Source: Tyto alba
Lineage: Eukaryota > Chordata > Aves > Strigiformes > Tytonidae
Reading direction: 5' to 3'
Assembly: GCF_018691265.1 (NCBI RefSeq)
Contig: NW_024881321.1
Location: 25,641,698-25,705,697, forward strand
DNA length: 64,000 nt
Shown: piece after piece, positions 1-14,905 of the stretch
Position numbering within the stretch: position 1 is the stretch's first letter
Layout of the letters: every line of letters begins with the position of its first letter
Program-made: the position numbers and the translations under genes
The notes under the pieces: generated by a model
Told to the model about the DNA's origin: nothing
What the model saw: the letters and a program-made list of their open reading frames with translations, nothing else
Databases searched by the model: none

Positions 1-3000
1 TAAACTACCAAGAGAAACCAGCATAGTAATTTGCCCCCATTTGATCTACAGTTTCTGTAGCCAGACAATCCACTACATTCCTGTTTCTGTATTTTATTCA
101 ATGAACTCATGACTTTTTCCTTATTCTTGCTTGTTTTCTCCTCTCATTTTCTGCCTTTTGGGCCTTATCAGTCTTGAATTCTGTTTTGTACAATGTTTCT
201 GCTTAGCTGAAGAGCTGAAAGGTGGCTCCTTCCATACTAATTTATAATCTTGTATTGAACACAGTATCAGGGAAGATGTGTCTTCAAATACTTTCATGCT
301 GAGTAGAGAACTGAATTCAACTCTCCAGTTCTCATCTTCTCCAAATTTCTGACCAAATTAAGTAATATAGACTATTATTAAAAAGTTAAGTAAGAGCACT
401 ATCAGTAATTTGTCTTAAAAGAGGAGAGTGAAGTTTCTACTCAGATTAGAAGAAATATGTTCTTGAGTGCAACAAACAGTTCCAGACCTGAATCCAGTCT
501 CACATGGCTCTTAACTCAGTGGTAATTCTGTAACTAAGAGAGGAAGTTGATTTCAAACATGCTTTTATCTTCATATTTTTATTAGCTGACATAGTAATCT
601 GCTTTTTAGAACACTTCTACCAAAAAGTTGGGAAGACTGCAGCTGAATATTTATGTTCTTTACTGGCTCTGGGTCTTGAACTTTCTCTTTAAGATTAAGG
701 TATCTATTCTTCCACCTTTTATTTTTCTCTAATTTATATCAAAAAGTTCTTTGAGGCATAAGCAGTTTCTTTAAAAAATGTAAAGCCCAGTGAGAACCAC
801 AACATCCATCAGGGCTTATACATGCTGATATACACCATTTACTTAATATTAATTGTAACCAGTCCATGAGGCACAGTCGCTGATTGATGAAATTAATGGT
901 CAGTTGCTGGCTAATGCTAAGTGAATCAGTATGATTCATAGGTATCTATCTAACTACAGTACTAATGAATCACAGGTCACAGGTGCATTGCTTCTACATG
1001 CTTAACAAAAATGTATTGTTAACAGAGCAACCAGGGAATGTAGGGATGGCTGCTTTTACTACCCACCTATACGCGAGGAACATCCAAGGCACCTGAAGAG
1101 CAGTAAATTGGTCTCTTTCCTCCTTCCAACAAATCTCATTTTAGCAATGGTGTTTGAAGATAGCCTGCTGAACTAATTTTCTGACTCTGCATCTTCTCTC
1201 ATCACCTCCACTGGTCTTCGTTTGCACAGGGGACTGGCTGTAAATTTGCTGGGGGCAGCTCTCCAGAGATCGGCTTTGGCAGAGTTTTTTTAAAAAACTG
1301 TTTTAGTTAACGAAACACTTTTGCTTCAGTATTTTTAACGTTCAGCTCTGTTTCTTATGAAACAAATAACATCAAGACATGCCTATAGTGATTCTGAGCA
1401 CTGGGCTAGAAAGCTTCACTTGCTTATTTTCAAGAGTAAGTGGCAGTCCTTTTTGCTTCCTTCTCCCATTAGCTTCCTCATTCCTTATGAGACATGTTTC
1501 ATATTGTCCATTTCTTTTTTACCAATCTGAATTTTATTCAAAAGCAGGCATTTTTCTACCACCTTTACCCTTTGAGCCAGCCTTGAAGGAAGTGACTTCC
1601 CATGCCCCTGCTATTGAAATCACACAATCCAGTTGTTAATTTACCAAGATCCTCTTAGAAGTAGTCAAGCTGCTGGATCCTAGTACTTTTAGCAGAAGGA
1701 TGTTCTATGACTTCATTTTCCTCTTTTCATAATTAGAATCTTCCTAATCTCCACTCTAAACATATTAAATGGCAATTTTCCACCCTATTGCTGAGCCATT
1801 TTTAAGTAGATTTTCTCCTTCCTCAGTATGCCTCAGATATATAGAGAGCAGTCAGTCTTCTTTTCAATCTCCACTGAACAAGGTATGTTCTTTGAATGAC
1901 TACTACTTAGCTTGACTCTCCACTCTCCTATACCATTCTAGCAATCCTTCCCTGTATCTTTTGCAGTAAGTCTTTCCTAAGGACTTGTGACCAGTCTCAT
2001 ACAGATATAGTTGCATCCCGTGTTCTACACTTCCTCAAAAATATCAGTAATACATCAATTCCATTGGTAATATTTTTCCTGATGACATCGGTCTCTCCTA
2101 CAAATGTTATCTCATTCACATCTGGTCTGACTACTTCTAGATTGTAGTATAGGTGAGCTCTGCATGCCCTGCAGTCTTGAGTTCCCAACTACAGGGTTTG
2201 AAGAATAATTTGGAAAAATCTATGGCCCTAATCTGAATTTTGCAAATAAACCAGTTCACAGTTGTGGGGTCAGTCTGATAATAAATCAGAACATATTTCA
2301 GCACATACCTGTTTGAAGGTAATCTTGGGAGCAATAACAAATACCTAATAGTAAAACTATTTTTTCTTGTTTTCTATTGAAAACCATGATCAAAAGATAA
2401 ACCTGATGCAAAAGTGTAAGTACACATCTTTCATGTATATGACAACATGCGCTTCCTGAAAAGATAATGTGGAATCACAGCATTATCTAGTCATGTTCAG
2501 TCAATCTTAACAATTAATACAGAGTTACCAGCATTATCTGTCTAATTTTTATCAGATATTTCTGGAATTTCTATGTGGAACTTAAACCTTTCCATGAAAA
2601 AGCGTCATTAAATATAAACAGCTTTTGGATAGATTTTAAGGTTTTGTTTTCAAAATCCAATGAACACAGTTAGGGAAGTAGTTATTTCTGCCTAACTATC
2701 TGTCTCCTGAGGATGAACAGTTGGTGGCATCGATTATTCAGTGAATTTCATATTTTTTTTACCTGCAGAAAGATTCCCAGTCTTGCCAGAAGCAGTCTTG
2801 ATGGATTGAACAAGAAGTATATACACTATAATTTTTCACTACATTATAATAAAGTGAATGTTTTCTGAATGTCACAGTTTAAATTTCATGGGGCATGAAA
2901 TCTACTTTTGAAATGAAATTTAAAGCCCTTTTCCAAATAAGAAGTCTAATCTTATAGTCAAAAACACTTTATATTTCCTGACATTATTAACCTTGGAGGG

Positions 3001-4364
3001 CTGCCTGTAAGATGATAACACTATCTGACATATTAAAACTGAATTTGCTTTTATATAATTATGTTACAGAATATTTTAAATAGATAAGGTTCCAAGAAAA
3101 ATATTAATGTGCATTTAACAGTATTTTCATTTACTAATAATAAATCTAACTGTCCTTCATTTTAACATGTTAATGTTAACACAAATACTCAAAATTACTT
3201 CTAAAGAAAACTATTATTGGACTAATCATGAGCTCAATGTCAAAAAAGATAACACTTTGCAGTAATCTCAAGGAAACTCAACATTAAATATACTCACTCA
3301 CTATTGAATCTACAATACACCTTACCTTTTCTGTTTGCAAAGAAAAGGAGAGCAAAGATTTTTATCACATTCTAAATAGCTGTAATAGCTCTCATATTTG
3401 TATAGCAATCCATAATTAATTTATTCATCACTGTGACACCTAAACACAGGCTTTTTTAGTAGCCGTTTTAAAAGAAACATAAACAGAACAGAAGATTTTC
3501 ACAGGCTTCAACTCTGAGTTTCTAAAACCCAAACTAGGAAAAAAATAATGAGAAATGCATAAAACACACACACAAAAAAGCAATATCTCTTTGGAAGCTA
3601 TCAGGTCTTGATAAGAATAAAAAATATTTTGCCTTTATTTTTGTTTTTGAATGTTAGACTTGGTGCTATTTCCATTTCAACAGCCTGTTGTGTAAGCAGA
3701 ACAGTAAGATAGATGTATAAAAATTACTTTTTATGTCAGCATAGCATTCTCCCTTGATGCAGAACAAATAATGAAGACTTTGATCCCATGTTATTTAATA
3801 TCTTACTTCACCATAAAGCAGCCATATATTCAAGGATAAGACAAATTGAGAGAATAAGCATGAAATATCATTTGCATTCACAGCTCTTTTTTTTTTTTTA
3901 GTGGAAAAGTATTGGAAAGTTACCAACTTTTCTCATAGGTATCAATAAAATCTACTTCCAGTTGCAGAAACCAGATGTTTAATTGAGAAGGAAGAATGAG
4001 TCTGATGTTTAGACACCGGGCTGAAATTTAGAAAACCTGGATTTAATTTCTGAGTTCAGGACTCCTCTCTCTCTACTCATGCTTGTTAATTTGATCATGA
4101 TCTAGTTTCCAGTGATTTCTACCAGATTGTCCCAGGAATTAGCCCAGGATCTGGTCCTTCGTAGTCTGGATGAGAAATCTGCTCCACTTGTCCCTTTAGA
4201 TTTGCAAATCTGTTTACCATTTTTGCAGGTAATGAATGTGCCTTCCACATCTTTGTCCAGGATAAAGCTGTACTCAAATCAGTATGTTGGAAACAGGTAC
4301 AGCATTCAGAAAAGCTGCTACCACCGAATGGTTTGTATCTGAGGTATATCTCTTACCTTGGGTG
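1..4364. other. AT-rich noncoding stretch, no gene seen
   Basis: All frames are broken by frequent stops, and no ORF here has both convincing splice sites and protein-like composition. There are short homopolymers (for example a T run ending near 3899) but no clear mobile element. AGGTCA-type half sites occur near 975-990. It is best read as intergenic or intronic DNA. Confidence 0.6.
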
Positions 4365-4880
4365 TAGTGGGATCCATCCTCATCAGAAGTTGATAGCCCT
4401 CAGTAAAATCTTGCTGTTTCATTTCCCTCTTGGGCTAAGGGCAGATGGCACATGCTAGCACCAAGGCTGGCACCACAGCACATCATGAGGGGAAGTGCAC
4501 AGCAGCACAGAGCCTAGACCTCAGCTGGGATTCCCCTGGCTGCCCCCAAAGTCACAGGGGTGGGTATGCAACAACATGGGCTGAGCATGAAAAACAGTGA
4601 GTTGCTTGGTCCTGCTACCCCATTCATCCTGTGATTTCATGCATGAGGTGATTTGTGAGACTTTTTTCTGTGACTGTGTGCTTTGACACTCCTGTTTTAT
4701 TATGAAATTGAATGACAGATTTTTGGTGCTGAAAAAGCAGGTTCAGTGGCAGCACTACACAGCTCTCACACTTTCGTGCACCTGTGCTGCAGACCTCAGT
4801 GCTGCTGAGTGCTGGCTGTCCCTGAGATCATGGAAACAGGCACGTGGCAGCACTGGTAGAGCATGAAAAGAAGCAAACAG
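4365..4880. other. GC-richer block of unknown origin
   Basis: This block of about 500 bp is visibly richer in G and C than its flanks and full of CAG/CTG/GCA words (CAGCAC, GCTGCTG, GGCAGCAC). I see no long ORF, no terminal repeats and no match to the CR1 or LTR sequences elsewhere in the window. It could be a very old retroelement remnant or a conserved noncoding element. The sequence alone does not decide. Confidence 0.3.
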
Positions 4881-7357
4881 GTCCTTTAACCTCAAATAAG
4901 GTCACTTTGGGGGATTCCAACATATAAGCATTAAATATCCTCCTTGAGTTAGTATCATGACAATTTATGTAATTTATACTGTTCTTGTTTTCTATGATAC
5001 TGTTCTCTTAAACTTACAGTGTCTTATACATAAGCAACTGTGCACACACACACACCCCTAACACAAAATATTCTTTTGAGATCCCTACAAGCACTTGAGC
5101 CACTGCCACTTTCAGACGCCCATTTGCAGTTACCAGCCCTAGAACAGCAGTGGTGAGAGCCCTCTGTGACAGCTCCTTATCCCATAAAAAAAAATAACGA
5201 AAGCATAAAATCATCTTTATCAGCTGTTTAAACTCCACTGTATTTGACATGAAATAGGCAAGGAGTGTTCACATGATCCCTTGTACCATCTTAAGTTACT
5301 GGTGCCTTCAGATATCTAAGTCTAGAAGTGCTCCAGGACAGGTTCAGCATAACTAACTTCAGACCTGAAAAAGTTGAATTCACATCAGATGCCAGAGGCT
5401 CCCTTGCTGGGAGAAAGACAGGCTTCTAGGCAGTTGAAGAGATCTACCTTACACACCCCTTAAGAATGAATCACCCTTAGGACGTACATATCTTTCTTAC
5501 TTGTCTGACAGGGAGAGTATATGCTGACTAGCCCATATTTGAGCATCTGACTTTCAGATGCTTAAATGAGGACAGATGAAGCCAACCCCATTCATCTATG
5601 GCTTTAATTGACACTGTGAATTGCTGCAATAAAAACACCTAAGAAGTGTATTTCTAAGGGATGTTACTTTCCTGCCATTAAGAATCTTAAAGGGTGATAA
5701 CATCCATTAAAGAAAGAGATTTTATCCACTGTCCTCCAAGATTTCTTATGTGAATCTGAGATTCAAAGTCTGTTATACATGCAGACAGAGGACATCCTTT
5801 TCAACTGCCAGATAAGGTGATAAAAGACAGCAAGGCATAGGATGAGACATAATATCTGCCTGAATGATGTAAAACCTGCAGGAAATGTAAAGTTGTTGCA
5901 ACTGTGATACATGCCAAAAATGCATGTGGCATGCCACAGGGTATCTGTAAAGTACAGTAGCCAAAAATGTTTTGAAGATATCAGATCAAGGAAAGTACAT
6001 TCCCATTTTATTGGAAGCATTTTCAAATGACAGTGCTGTCTCACTGTCATGAATATAAAGCTGTGACTTCCTTTGGTTTTCTATATCATTTCATGCAGAT
6101 TTTCTACAAAATGCTTGTAAGACATAAATGTTTTCTGAGACTAGCCCTATCACAGAAGCTCCAACTGAGCATTCATGCAGGGTAAAAACAAGTATTCATT
6201 TAAGCAGCAGTGACTTTCATCACATTTATTAACTGTTGTCTCTTCTGCTGCAATCAATAAGGTGAATGTTTATGCAAATGAAACATTTTCAGTGCTGAGC
6301 TGAGACATAGATCCTACAGGAGGTCACTGTACAAGCTTTATGCATCTGATACAAACTGCAGCATTTTGCTGCTGAAATGTAAGATGTCTCTCAAGCTCTT
6401 ACTTTCTCAGAACATGATGTTGAATAAAGAAGTAAAATTAAAGCAACCCATACTTTGCCATAGTACTGAAAATTATTTGGATTTAATCTCAGAAATAATA
6501 GATAGTTTCTAACCTGGTATAAAAATAATCCCTAGAAACTGCAAGGGCTCATTTTCAAGGGCCTGGTAGAAATGAAAAGGGAAACAAAGGGAGACAAGCA
6601 TTGCAAAAGAAGCAAATAAGCAGAAGATCAAACTTGAGGTTTCTTTAAATCTTCAGAGAGGACTTTCTGAGGAACAGAGAAAGGAAATGTTTCTTGATTT
6701 ATGTTTTATAGGATGTGGCTCCATTTCCTCTCATCTTATGAGGGGTCAGAAAATCAACTTATTTATATCTTCTATGATTGGTCTGTGTTGAAGAATCTTG
6801 CTTTCATTAGGCATGGTTTATATATAAAATCCTAAATTACTGCTGTTTCACACTGTGCTTCTGAATATGCTACCCTATAGATATTAACATTACAGGTGAA
6901 ATAAATTTTTCCATGTGCTTTGTGAACATAAAAATTCCAGCAAAAGTCACTAACTTGCCAAGTAACTACACTGAGCTAGGTCCTCCACAGTCTCACTCAG
7001 TTCTAATTAATTCAAACTGTATCACTTTAGGATATGATCAGAACTTTTCAAGGTGCTTTTTTCCAATATTTCTCAGGTTTCTCTATCATCCGATCAATAG
7101 TTTAACTGCTGAATACTGCTATATCTTGTACCAATGGACCTTTATATCTAGTCAAACTAAATTCATATTACTGAATTAATGTATTTTAAAGTGAGTAAAA
7201 TGGAAAACAATAATTATTCTCCATATTCTGGAATAATGCAGAAGATACAGAACTAATGCTCTGCTAAAGCCAGAAGTGACTTGCATTTTTGATATCATGG
7301 CCTTAATCAACTAAAATAAATAATTAATTTTGTATTACCTAAAAGTCTCCCTTTCTT
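4881..7357. other. AT-rich noncoding stretch, no gene seen
   Basis: There is no supported gene. The ORFs present are short, rich in F, I, L, C and H as expected for chance translation of AT-rich DNA, and lack paired splice signals. A small hairpin with CATGCCA/TGGCATG arms lies near 5909-5933. Confidence 0.6.
5043..5055. repeat. (CA)n microsatellite, short
   Basis: About 6.5 uninterrupted CA units followed by CCCC. Confidence 0.9.
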
Positions 7358-7395
7358 AATCAGATCAGGCCTGCATAATCAGATCAGACCTGCAG
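7358..7395. repeat. 19-bp tandem duplication (two copies)
   Basis: Two adjacent 19-bp units start AATCAGATCAG and differ at two positions (GGCCTGCAT versus ACCTGCAG ends). No other copies were seen. This is a local duplication, probably replication slippage. Confidence 0.85.
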
Positions 7396-7637
7396 CTTTA
7401 TGTTTCACATCTGTTTATACTGAAAGAGAGGTATAGTTTGTTGCTGTGTGTTTTTGTAAGGCCTGGAAAAATGAAACTGTGAGCTCAGCTGGAGAATCTA
7501 AATGTTCTTGAAATGTTTTTCAACATATCATTGATCAAAATAATTGATGAAAATAATGACAATAATTGATGCCAGTGGGGCCTCTATACATATATTCTTA
7601 GAACTCAGCAAATCAATACAACTCATTCTTGTAATTT

Positions 7638-7701
7638 ATAATAAGAATTATAATAATGATAATGATAATTAATATTAACAATAAGTAATAGTAATAGTAA
7701 C
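7638..7701. repeat. Imperfect AT-rich trinucleotide repeat
   Basis: Degenerate run of ATA/ATG/GTA/TAA units (ATAATGATAATGATAATT, then TAATAGTAATAGTAA). Confidence 0.75.
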
Positions 7702-8370
7702 TAAAATGGCATGTCTAGATGCCACACTTAAAGAAATTCTATAAATATATTTGCTGAGACTGAAAATAAAACTCTTTCTAAACTCCAGATAGTTGGACTT
7801 GATGCCTAAGTAGATTTGTATGCCCTAGTCTGCAGCAGCTGCTTAAAATTTAATGGATGTAAATATCAAGAATTTAAGGGTCCCCTTACCACTATTATCA
7901 TGTTTTACACAGTAATTGAGGGAAATAAGCTGTCACCTGAAAACTCTTACAGAGCACCATTGCAGCTTCCAAACTGAAGAATACTCTGCAGACATGTATA
8001 TGTAGTTCTTCTGACTTGCACTTTGCAACCAATTACATCTTGTGCTGAAAGAAAGTGAAGGCGGCTTCTCTCCGATATTGGGATTTCACTTAAGTGTGTT
8101 CCTCCCTTCTCGAATAAAGCCCAGAATTTAAAATAAATACATTGACATTCTAGATTTATATGCCTGCCAAAAACCCAAAAAGACTTTAAATTCCTAAGGG
8201 ACTGCTGCTTCTCATAGTAATGATGAGCTTGGTGTGAATGCATCAGCTAAGAGCACTATGTGAAAAAAATAGGCTTCCTTTCTTCCCCTTCTCCGATTTT
8301 CTCATTTACTTCCTAGCAGACTGAACACCTAAAACCAGGGCTGAGTAGTGTTTAATAATAGTCATGATTT

Positions 8371-8394
8371 AAATAAATAAATAAATAAATAAAT
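8371..8394. repeat. (AAAT)n microsatellite
   Basis: Six perfect AAAT units. Confidence 0.95.
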
Positions 8395-9775
8395 ACAATT
8401 ATTGTTACATTTGGCTCAGATTCCTTCCACCTAACTTCAGACCCCTAAATGTATGTGGGTAATTGTTCCATACTTCTTCTTTTGTCAGTGGGGAGGAATT
8501 TCCATAGGCCAATTCAGATTTTACTTGGGCTGAGTTGTCCTTTGGAAGTGTCTCTCTCTATTGAATGTAGAGAGATCATGCATCCCTAACACCCAAATGT
8601 TATTTGCCTAAATTCATGTAGGCCAAATCTGGGTCTTAGTGACCATAGTTTTTTTGAATTAAAGATTTAGTATGCCTACTTTGAAACAAACAGGCATTTA
8701 GAATAACAAAGTAAACAAAGTAAAGACAAGTAAAGCCAAAATATTTTTTTGAAAATATCCCCATAAATCCGTTGTGAATCTTAAGTGCCATTTTGATAAT
8801 TATGGTCTGATTTCTGAAGAGAGTGAAAACAGTCAGAAACTCAGGCCAGTCAATGGTAACAGGTGACAAAAGGGACATAGCCTCTTTCTAGCCCAGATTC
8901 TGCCCTCCTGTTTTGTTCCTGCACTGTATCCACTAACTCGTTAAATCAAACCATAGAGAATGTTCCTCGAGCAATACCAGGGCTGGAGCCTTGTCTCACC
9001 TTTCCCAGCGGAAAGGTCTGACTACAAGACCACATCCCTTCTTGCATTTTTCCCTAGTGGTCCGTGGCCCACATTTTATGTCTCTCAGTAGAATAGCTTC
9101 CATCAGGACAGGGAAAAAAATATCCCCACCTCATCCTTGCAGTACCTTATATTTTCTGTGACAGTCTGAAGAATGTAAGAAGCTTACCAGTCTCTGTATC
9201 TACTACTCAGTTTTTAGAACAGCATTTTTTTCTTGGTGATTCTGAAAGTCTTCTCAGTTCTATCCCCACCTCTTTCCACCTCCTACACATGCACATGGGC
9301 AAAACAGTTTTATTGTACACATAGCACTTGGAAAGAGTTATCTTCAAAGTCAATCTTCATTTTCCTTGTTAGTATAACTGTCTTCTGTTTCAAACAACTT
9401 TTGGATGAGCATAGTTTGAGTTTCTTTATGATTTTAAAAAAAGAATGTGTTTTTCTAAAAATACATAAGCAACAAGTATTATTCAGGCTCATGGTGAGCT
9501 CCTGGGACTTGGATTATATATGACTTTCAGGTTGTGTCTACTGTTGAATTAATTTCACGTCCACAACATGTAAGAGCAAACCCATATTCCACTGCGAACT
9601 GCAGAGGAAGCAGGGAGTTGGGCAATTTGGGCCCACCCTGCCCTTAAATGCAAGTCAAAGACTATTCCTAGCTTCAATTTAGACACATATACACAGGGTG
9701 ATGAATTGACTAGTAAGTACACATCCACTCAGGGCAATTGTCCAGCCCAGCAGAACAACAATGCATAATATGTCT

Positions 9776-9847
9776 AAAAAAAAAGAAAAAAACCCAAAAC
9801 AAAAAACAACCACAAACCAAAATAAAACAAAAGCAAAAAAAAAAAAA
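9776..9847. repeat. A-rich low-complexity tract with AAAC/AAAAC units
   Basis: About 72 bp, almost purely A and C on the plus strand, with irregular AAAC, AAAAC and CAAA words and A runs at both ends. It resembles the purer (AAAC)n and (AAAAC)n tracts at 52338 and 59711. Confidence 0.8.
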
Positions 9848-12800
9848 CCTCTGTAAACATCGGAAGCACTCTCCAAGACCTGATTCAGAATAATAGCCAA
9901 AAAAATTTTCAGCTTCACCAGATAATTATCTTCTTGCTTGAAGGATGACCATGAACAAAATACATTCAAGAATTTAAATACACTGAACAGAATCAAATTA
10001 GCATGACTGTGCAGAGTCAAAGCAGATGGACTGGATCTACAGGAATCTCAGTGTTTAATTTGAAATAAATTGCATAATTCCAATTTATTTTTACAATCTC
10101 AAATTAGTGCTGGCAGTAACGTTTTATTATATGAATACAAATGGAGACATCGTTAAACATATAGCTTAAATGGAGTCAGGCAAATAAAAAATGAGAAACC
10201 ACTGTACAATAATCCAAAATAAATGAATCAGATTGCAGATTTAAATAATGTGCCACGATATTAATATGTATTTAAATAAGAAAAAATGCAGTCCAATGAT
10301 TAGATACAATCCTTTTTCTTTGGGGGCAACCATTAATGCATTTGCATTTGATTTGGTTGATAGTCAGAAATTTTACCTGTCTGGGAGTCAACTAAAATCA
10401 GCAGACATTTTTTAAAATGTCATTAACTTTTTTGGCCCATATTTTCATTCATCATTACTGAAAAGTGCTAATGGGTGACAACTACATTCTGTTAGCTTAG
10501 TAAGAGACTGGATTATGTTTGAGCTCCACTGAAACCTAGAATTCATAATTCAAAAAGAAATAAGGTGTTACTTCTACCCTTTCTTAAGACAAATCTAAGG
10601 CCAGCTTCTTACAAGTCTTATAAAAGATGTTGAGATGGAAATCTACACTGCAATTATTATTTTATTTTCTTCTCAAGGACATTTTATGGTTTACAAGAAA
10701 GGATCCATCTATTCCACTATTGTTCATGGAAATGTTTATCCCATGAAGATACCAGCACCTCAGTAAACAGTCAGCAGAGGTGCCAAGAAAGAGAGATGAG
10801 AGGCAACCTTTCAGCCTAAGTGGCTTATGAAGAAAGGTTTAGCATTATTATAGACATCATTGTATATGTGTGAGGGGTTTTTTTTCATTCTGTGTATGAA
10901 AGAAAAGCCAGTATTGCAGTGCCTTTCTGTAATTAAATCTGAAATGTGCTTTAGAAGCTATAAATCCCTAATTCAGCCTTTACAGGGAATAAAAACAATT
11001 TGACCTTCAAAATGTAACCCTTAATTTTCTTTAGACAAATTCACTTCTTGTTCCTTATTTTATATACCAATTGTAGGCCCTGAGAATGATTTTTGTTTTG
11101 TCTTTATAGTACCGTGCATCATGGGAATACTGGGACTGTGATTCTTAGATTCTATGATAATAAAAATAATTAGCTGTAAGAAAAACAGAAAACAGAAAAC
11201 CTGATTCAGTTATTCCATTTTTCTTATTAGGGACAAACAAGAGATTTGCTTCTTTGTTCATTAGCTGAATGAACAAAATTAGATAGAATTTCCAGACTCT
11301 GAATGGCCCTCTAATGGGAATAAGGCATACAAATGATCACAGAATTTGCTATTCCTCTCTACTTGGTATTGCAAAACATCAGTAATTGATGGACAAATAC
11401 ATTCAACTAATACTAGCTGTTAAAAAGAATCATATCAAATGGAATCATCTGTAATTTGGATAGGAAGAAGGTTTGGTGAAGAGTGAAAACTATAAAGGGA
11501 GGGATAATGTGTTCTTTTTTTATTTAATTTTTAATGTAATTAGAATAAAATACAAAACAGTCTTGGATAGGATCCAGCCTCACTACTTTAACAGATTTTG
11601 TTCTTGGTTGCAAGAGAAGAGTTCTCATCCATTCCATTCACAATGGTAATTGTTATATAAAGTGGTCAGGCTGTTACCTAAACAAGAAGAATTTATCATG
11701 CATATATATTCTGGTATATATCCTTGATTCCCAGCAATAGCAGTCATACAAATACGTATCACCCTTGGCTAATGTGACAATACAACGATCTGATGAGCAA
11801 AGACAGAAGGAAAGATGAAGGAAAACAAAAAAGAGAATGGGGTGCGTTTTCAAGATAACGTACTTGCTTCCTACAGTAGAGTTTTAAATAATCCTTCTGA
11901 TAATATTGGCACAGCAAGACTGCAACAATTAATGAAATATAAATTGTATAGAGTACAATATAGAAGTTCCTTCCCATTCCCACTGTAATTCTACTGATTC
12001 CATTGCAAGCCTATTAAATAAGCATCCACCATTTCTGTATTCACACACGAGTTAAAATTTCTATAAATGTGCTCTCATAAGACAATGGTGCTTCACTCTT
12101 TTGCAAAAGACCCAAATGTAGAGAAAATACAGCTAACAAAAAAATAGAAGTCCTACCACAGGAATTAAAGAATCATCAAATTTCTCTAATTACAAGGCAT
12201 CTTTCCTGGACTGTGCCCTCTCTAGCACATATCATTGTGTGTATGTGCATTGCTTTAATTGCCAATAGAAACTCTCTCTCACACACATTTGTCTCCTTGG
12301 GAGAAGCTGACAGTACAAATATGCAGTGGATGTTAATTATTCAATGCACTACCATAAGGCACTCAGGTATTATGATGATAAGTACAGTGTAAAGGCACAT
12401 ATAAAAAATAGTAGAACAACCTACACTGCAAGAGTCTGACAAAGCTGGAATAAATTAAAAGCTGAAGCAGCAAGCAGACATTAATATCTCTACTAGAAAA
12501 ATGTTATTTAACAGGTTTTGAAAACCTAATGTCCATGATTCTTTCCTGTCATTCATATTAGCACTGATCCTTACTGTTTTTCAGACTGATTCACTTTTTC
12601 TTGGTCTTTCAGAGTACATAAGAATTATGTGGTCTATGAGGTCATCTGTGGCTCAACAAGACACGTACAGTGTCTGCCATGTCTCCATTAGCTGCCACTG
12701 AAAATACATGTGTAAAACTTTAATTTGTTATTTAAAATTCTGCAAGTCTATTCTAATCAATAGAGGTTCTGTATTGTTGCATAAAGCTACCAGAGAAATT

Positions 12801-14467
12801 AGATAAGGTTCAGACAACATCTTGCATCCTGGATCTAGCATAGTGCTTGTTATATATGAAAGCAACTGTTCTTTTACAGAAACATTTTTGCACTTACTTA
12901 ACTCCAGGAAAATGAAAACATAACAAATGAACAAATTTGACTTCAAGGTTAATGCAGCAGAAATCATTTTAGTCCAATCCATTCTCTTTCCATCCTGAGA
13001 TTTATTTATTATTATTATTTTTCAGCATTATAACAGTTTAGTGGTACTTAAAACAGAATTATTTAGGAAGAAATAAGATTTTTAACTTACAGATGCTCCT
13101 AAACATTAACAAATAGTTTTAGAAAATAGGATAACACTCCTGGTTAGATATTGACAAAATTAAATTATGAAGAAATATGTAGTCTACATCTGCCATCTGC
13201 TGTAAGAAGAAAATACTGTAGGTCTTCTACTTTAACTAAAATTTAAACAAAAATAATGATTACTAGACTTCTGAAATCAAATCATAATTTATTTAAATAT
13301 ACATCAATAAAAAAGGGATGACAGCATAGAGGTACTATAAAAAAATATATAAATGTGTTGTTTGAAAAACAGACCACATTTTCAATTTGTTGTAAATTTA
13401 AAAATGGGGATTCAAACAGCACAAAGAAAATAAGCTTATAATTTTAGAGGTTTTGGCACTACTGAGAGACAGTGTGTGAGTAACCACTATAAGCATCATA
13501 GTGAAAGTATGAACTATTGGACTTTTTCCTCCATTGCTTGCATACTTCTCTTAATATATAAACATAATTCCATCTTTAAACCTCATTAATATATCCAGAT
13601 TTCATAAATAATGGGCAAAGATAACTTTCAGTTGTAGTGAAGTTTGGTTATTGGGCAGCCCCTGAAGATATGTCCACACTCCAAGAAGTCCAAAGAAAGG
13701 TTTCAATCACCGGTTTCCTGTCATCTACAGCATTTTTTAGCTTTCCTCCCAGACCCAGACCTGTGCTGGATCAGTCCAGCTACATATCTGCAGGTCTATA
13801 GGCTTTGAGGCAATGGATCTTTTTCTGACCATCTTATTTAGCAGAAGAGACCCAATTTGTGTGAACTGACTGCAGTGACACACAGTCATCAGCTTCTTTT
13901 ACCTGGTTAGGCTAGTAATAACATCACCTGGGAAAGGAGATGGTATCAAGGAGGTATTAGTGGTGTATCAGTAGAGCTTTCTTTAGAGCACAGGCAAAAT
14001 TTTAGTGCCTACCTAGGCAGATTTGGACATGGTCCCTGTTGCATACTCATCAAGAGACCCAGATCCTGAGCAGTGAAGAAGCTTCTTCAGTGGTCAGCTC
14101 CTCCTAATGACTTCTCATGCTCAGCTTTGGAGAAAACCAAGATTACTTTCTTAGGCTTGAAAGACCATTTCTTTAGAAACCCATCTGGAGAAAAGCATTA
14201 AAATAAAATCAAGTCAACCTGGATGAGACTGTGACAAGCCTTCACAGAGGTATTACTTCAGTGGCTCTTCTCTGCAGCATTCACAGCTAGACATCTTACC
14301 ACACAACAGAAATTTTAAATCTGCCCTTTGATAGACTAATGCCTGAAAAAGACCATCTGCTGTCTAACTTAAACTTATGCTACATTATCAGAATTATTTT
14401 TTTTTAATCACAAAAATTTCTTCTAATCTCTTTCTATCTGGGAAGATAATATTTTGCATTTTCAATG

Positions 14468-14482
14468 TATCTATCTATCTAT
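14468..14482. repeat. (TATC)n short microsatellite
   Basis: Just under four TATC units. Confidence 0.8.
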
Positions 14483-14905
14483 TTATAAATTTATAAGACC
14501 TTTCTTATGCACATAATAATTATAAAACTTTTATTCTTTGTGTGCGTGGTCATCTCATAAATGAGCCCTCTACCTTGAAAAAGACAATGTTTTTGAAAAA
14601 GACCAACCTTAACAGAATGTGTTTCATTTTAAAAAAGTCAACTATTTCAGGAATATATATAGAAAATATGTATTTTTATATAAGCATCTAAGTTTTATGC
14701 TCCCTTTTTCCTTTTTTTAAAATACTGCTCAGAAGTGCTTTTAAATTGTGATCATACAATGTGCCAGTTGGGGGGATTACATCAAGCAGAATTTAGTCTG
14801 TTCTTTTCTTCTGCTCTTGGTTAAATTTCAGTTCCCACCCTCCAAGTCCAGCTATCATGCTGGTCTCTTTTCAGGAAGCAATAAGGCTTTTTCTAAAATA
14901 CCAGA

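Larger units (their letters stand above)
7396..14905. other. AT-rich noncoding stretch, no gene seen
   Basis: There is no supported coding region. It contains several simple repeats, listed separately. The part at about 10230-10520 is less repetitive, with several TAAT cores and an octamer-like ATGCATTTGCAT. That resembles conserved noncoding sequence, but this is an impression and not a measurement. Confidence 0.55.

Noticed and set aside
1997..2188. Minus-strand 63-codon frame with a balanced translation
   Set aside because: No splice signals or recognisable domain, and the length is expected by chance.
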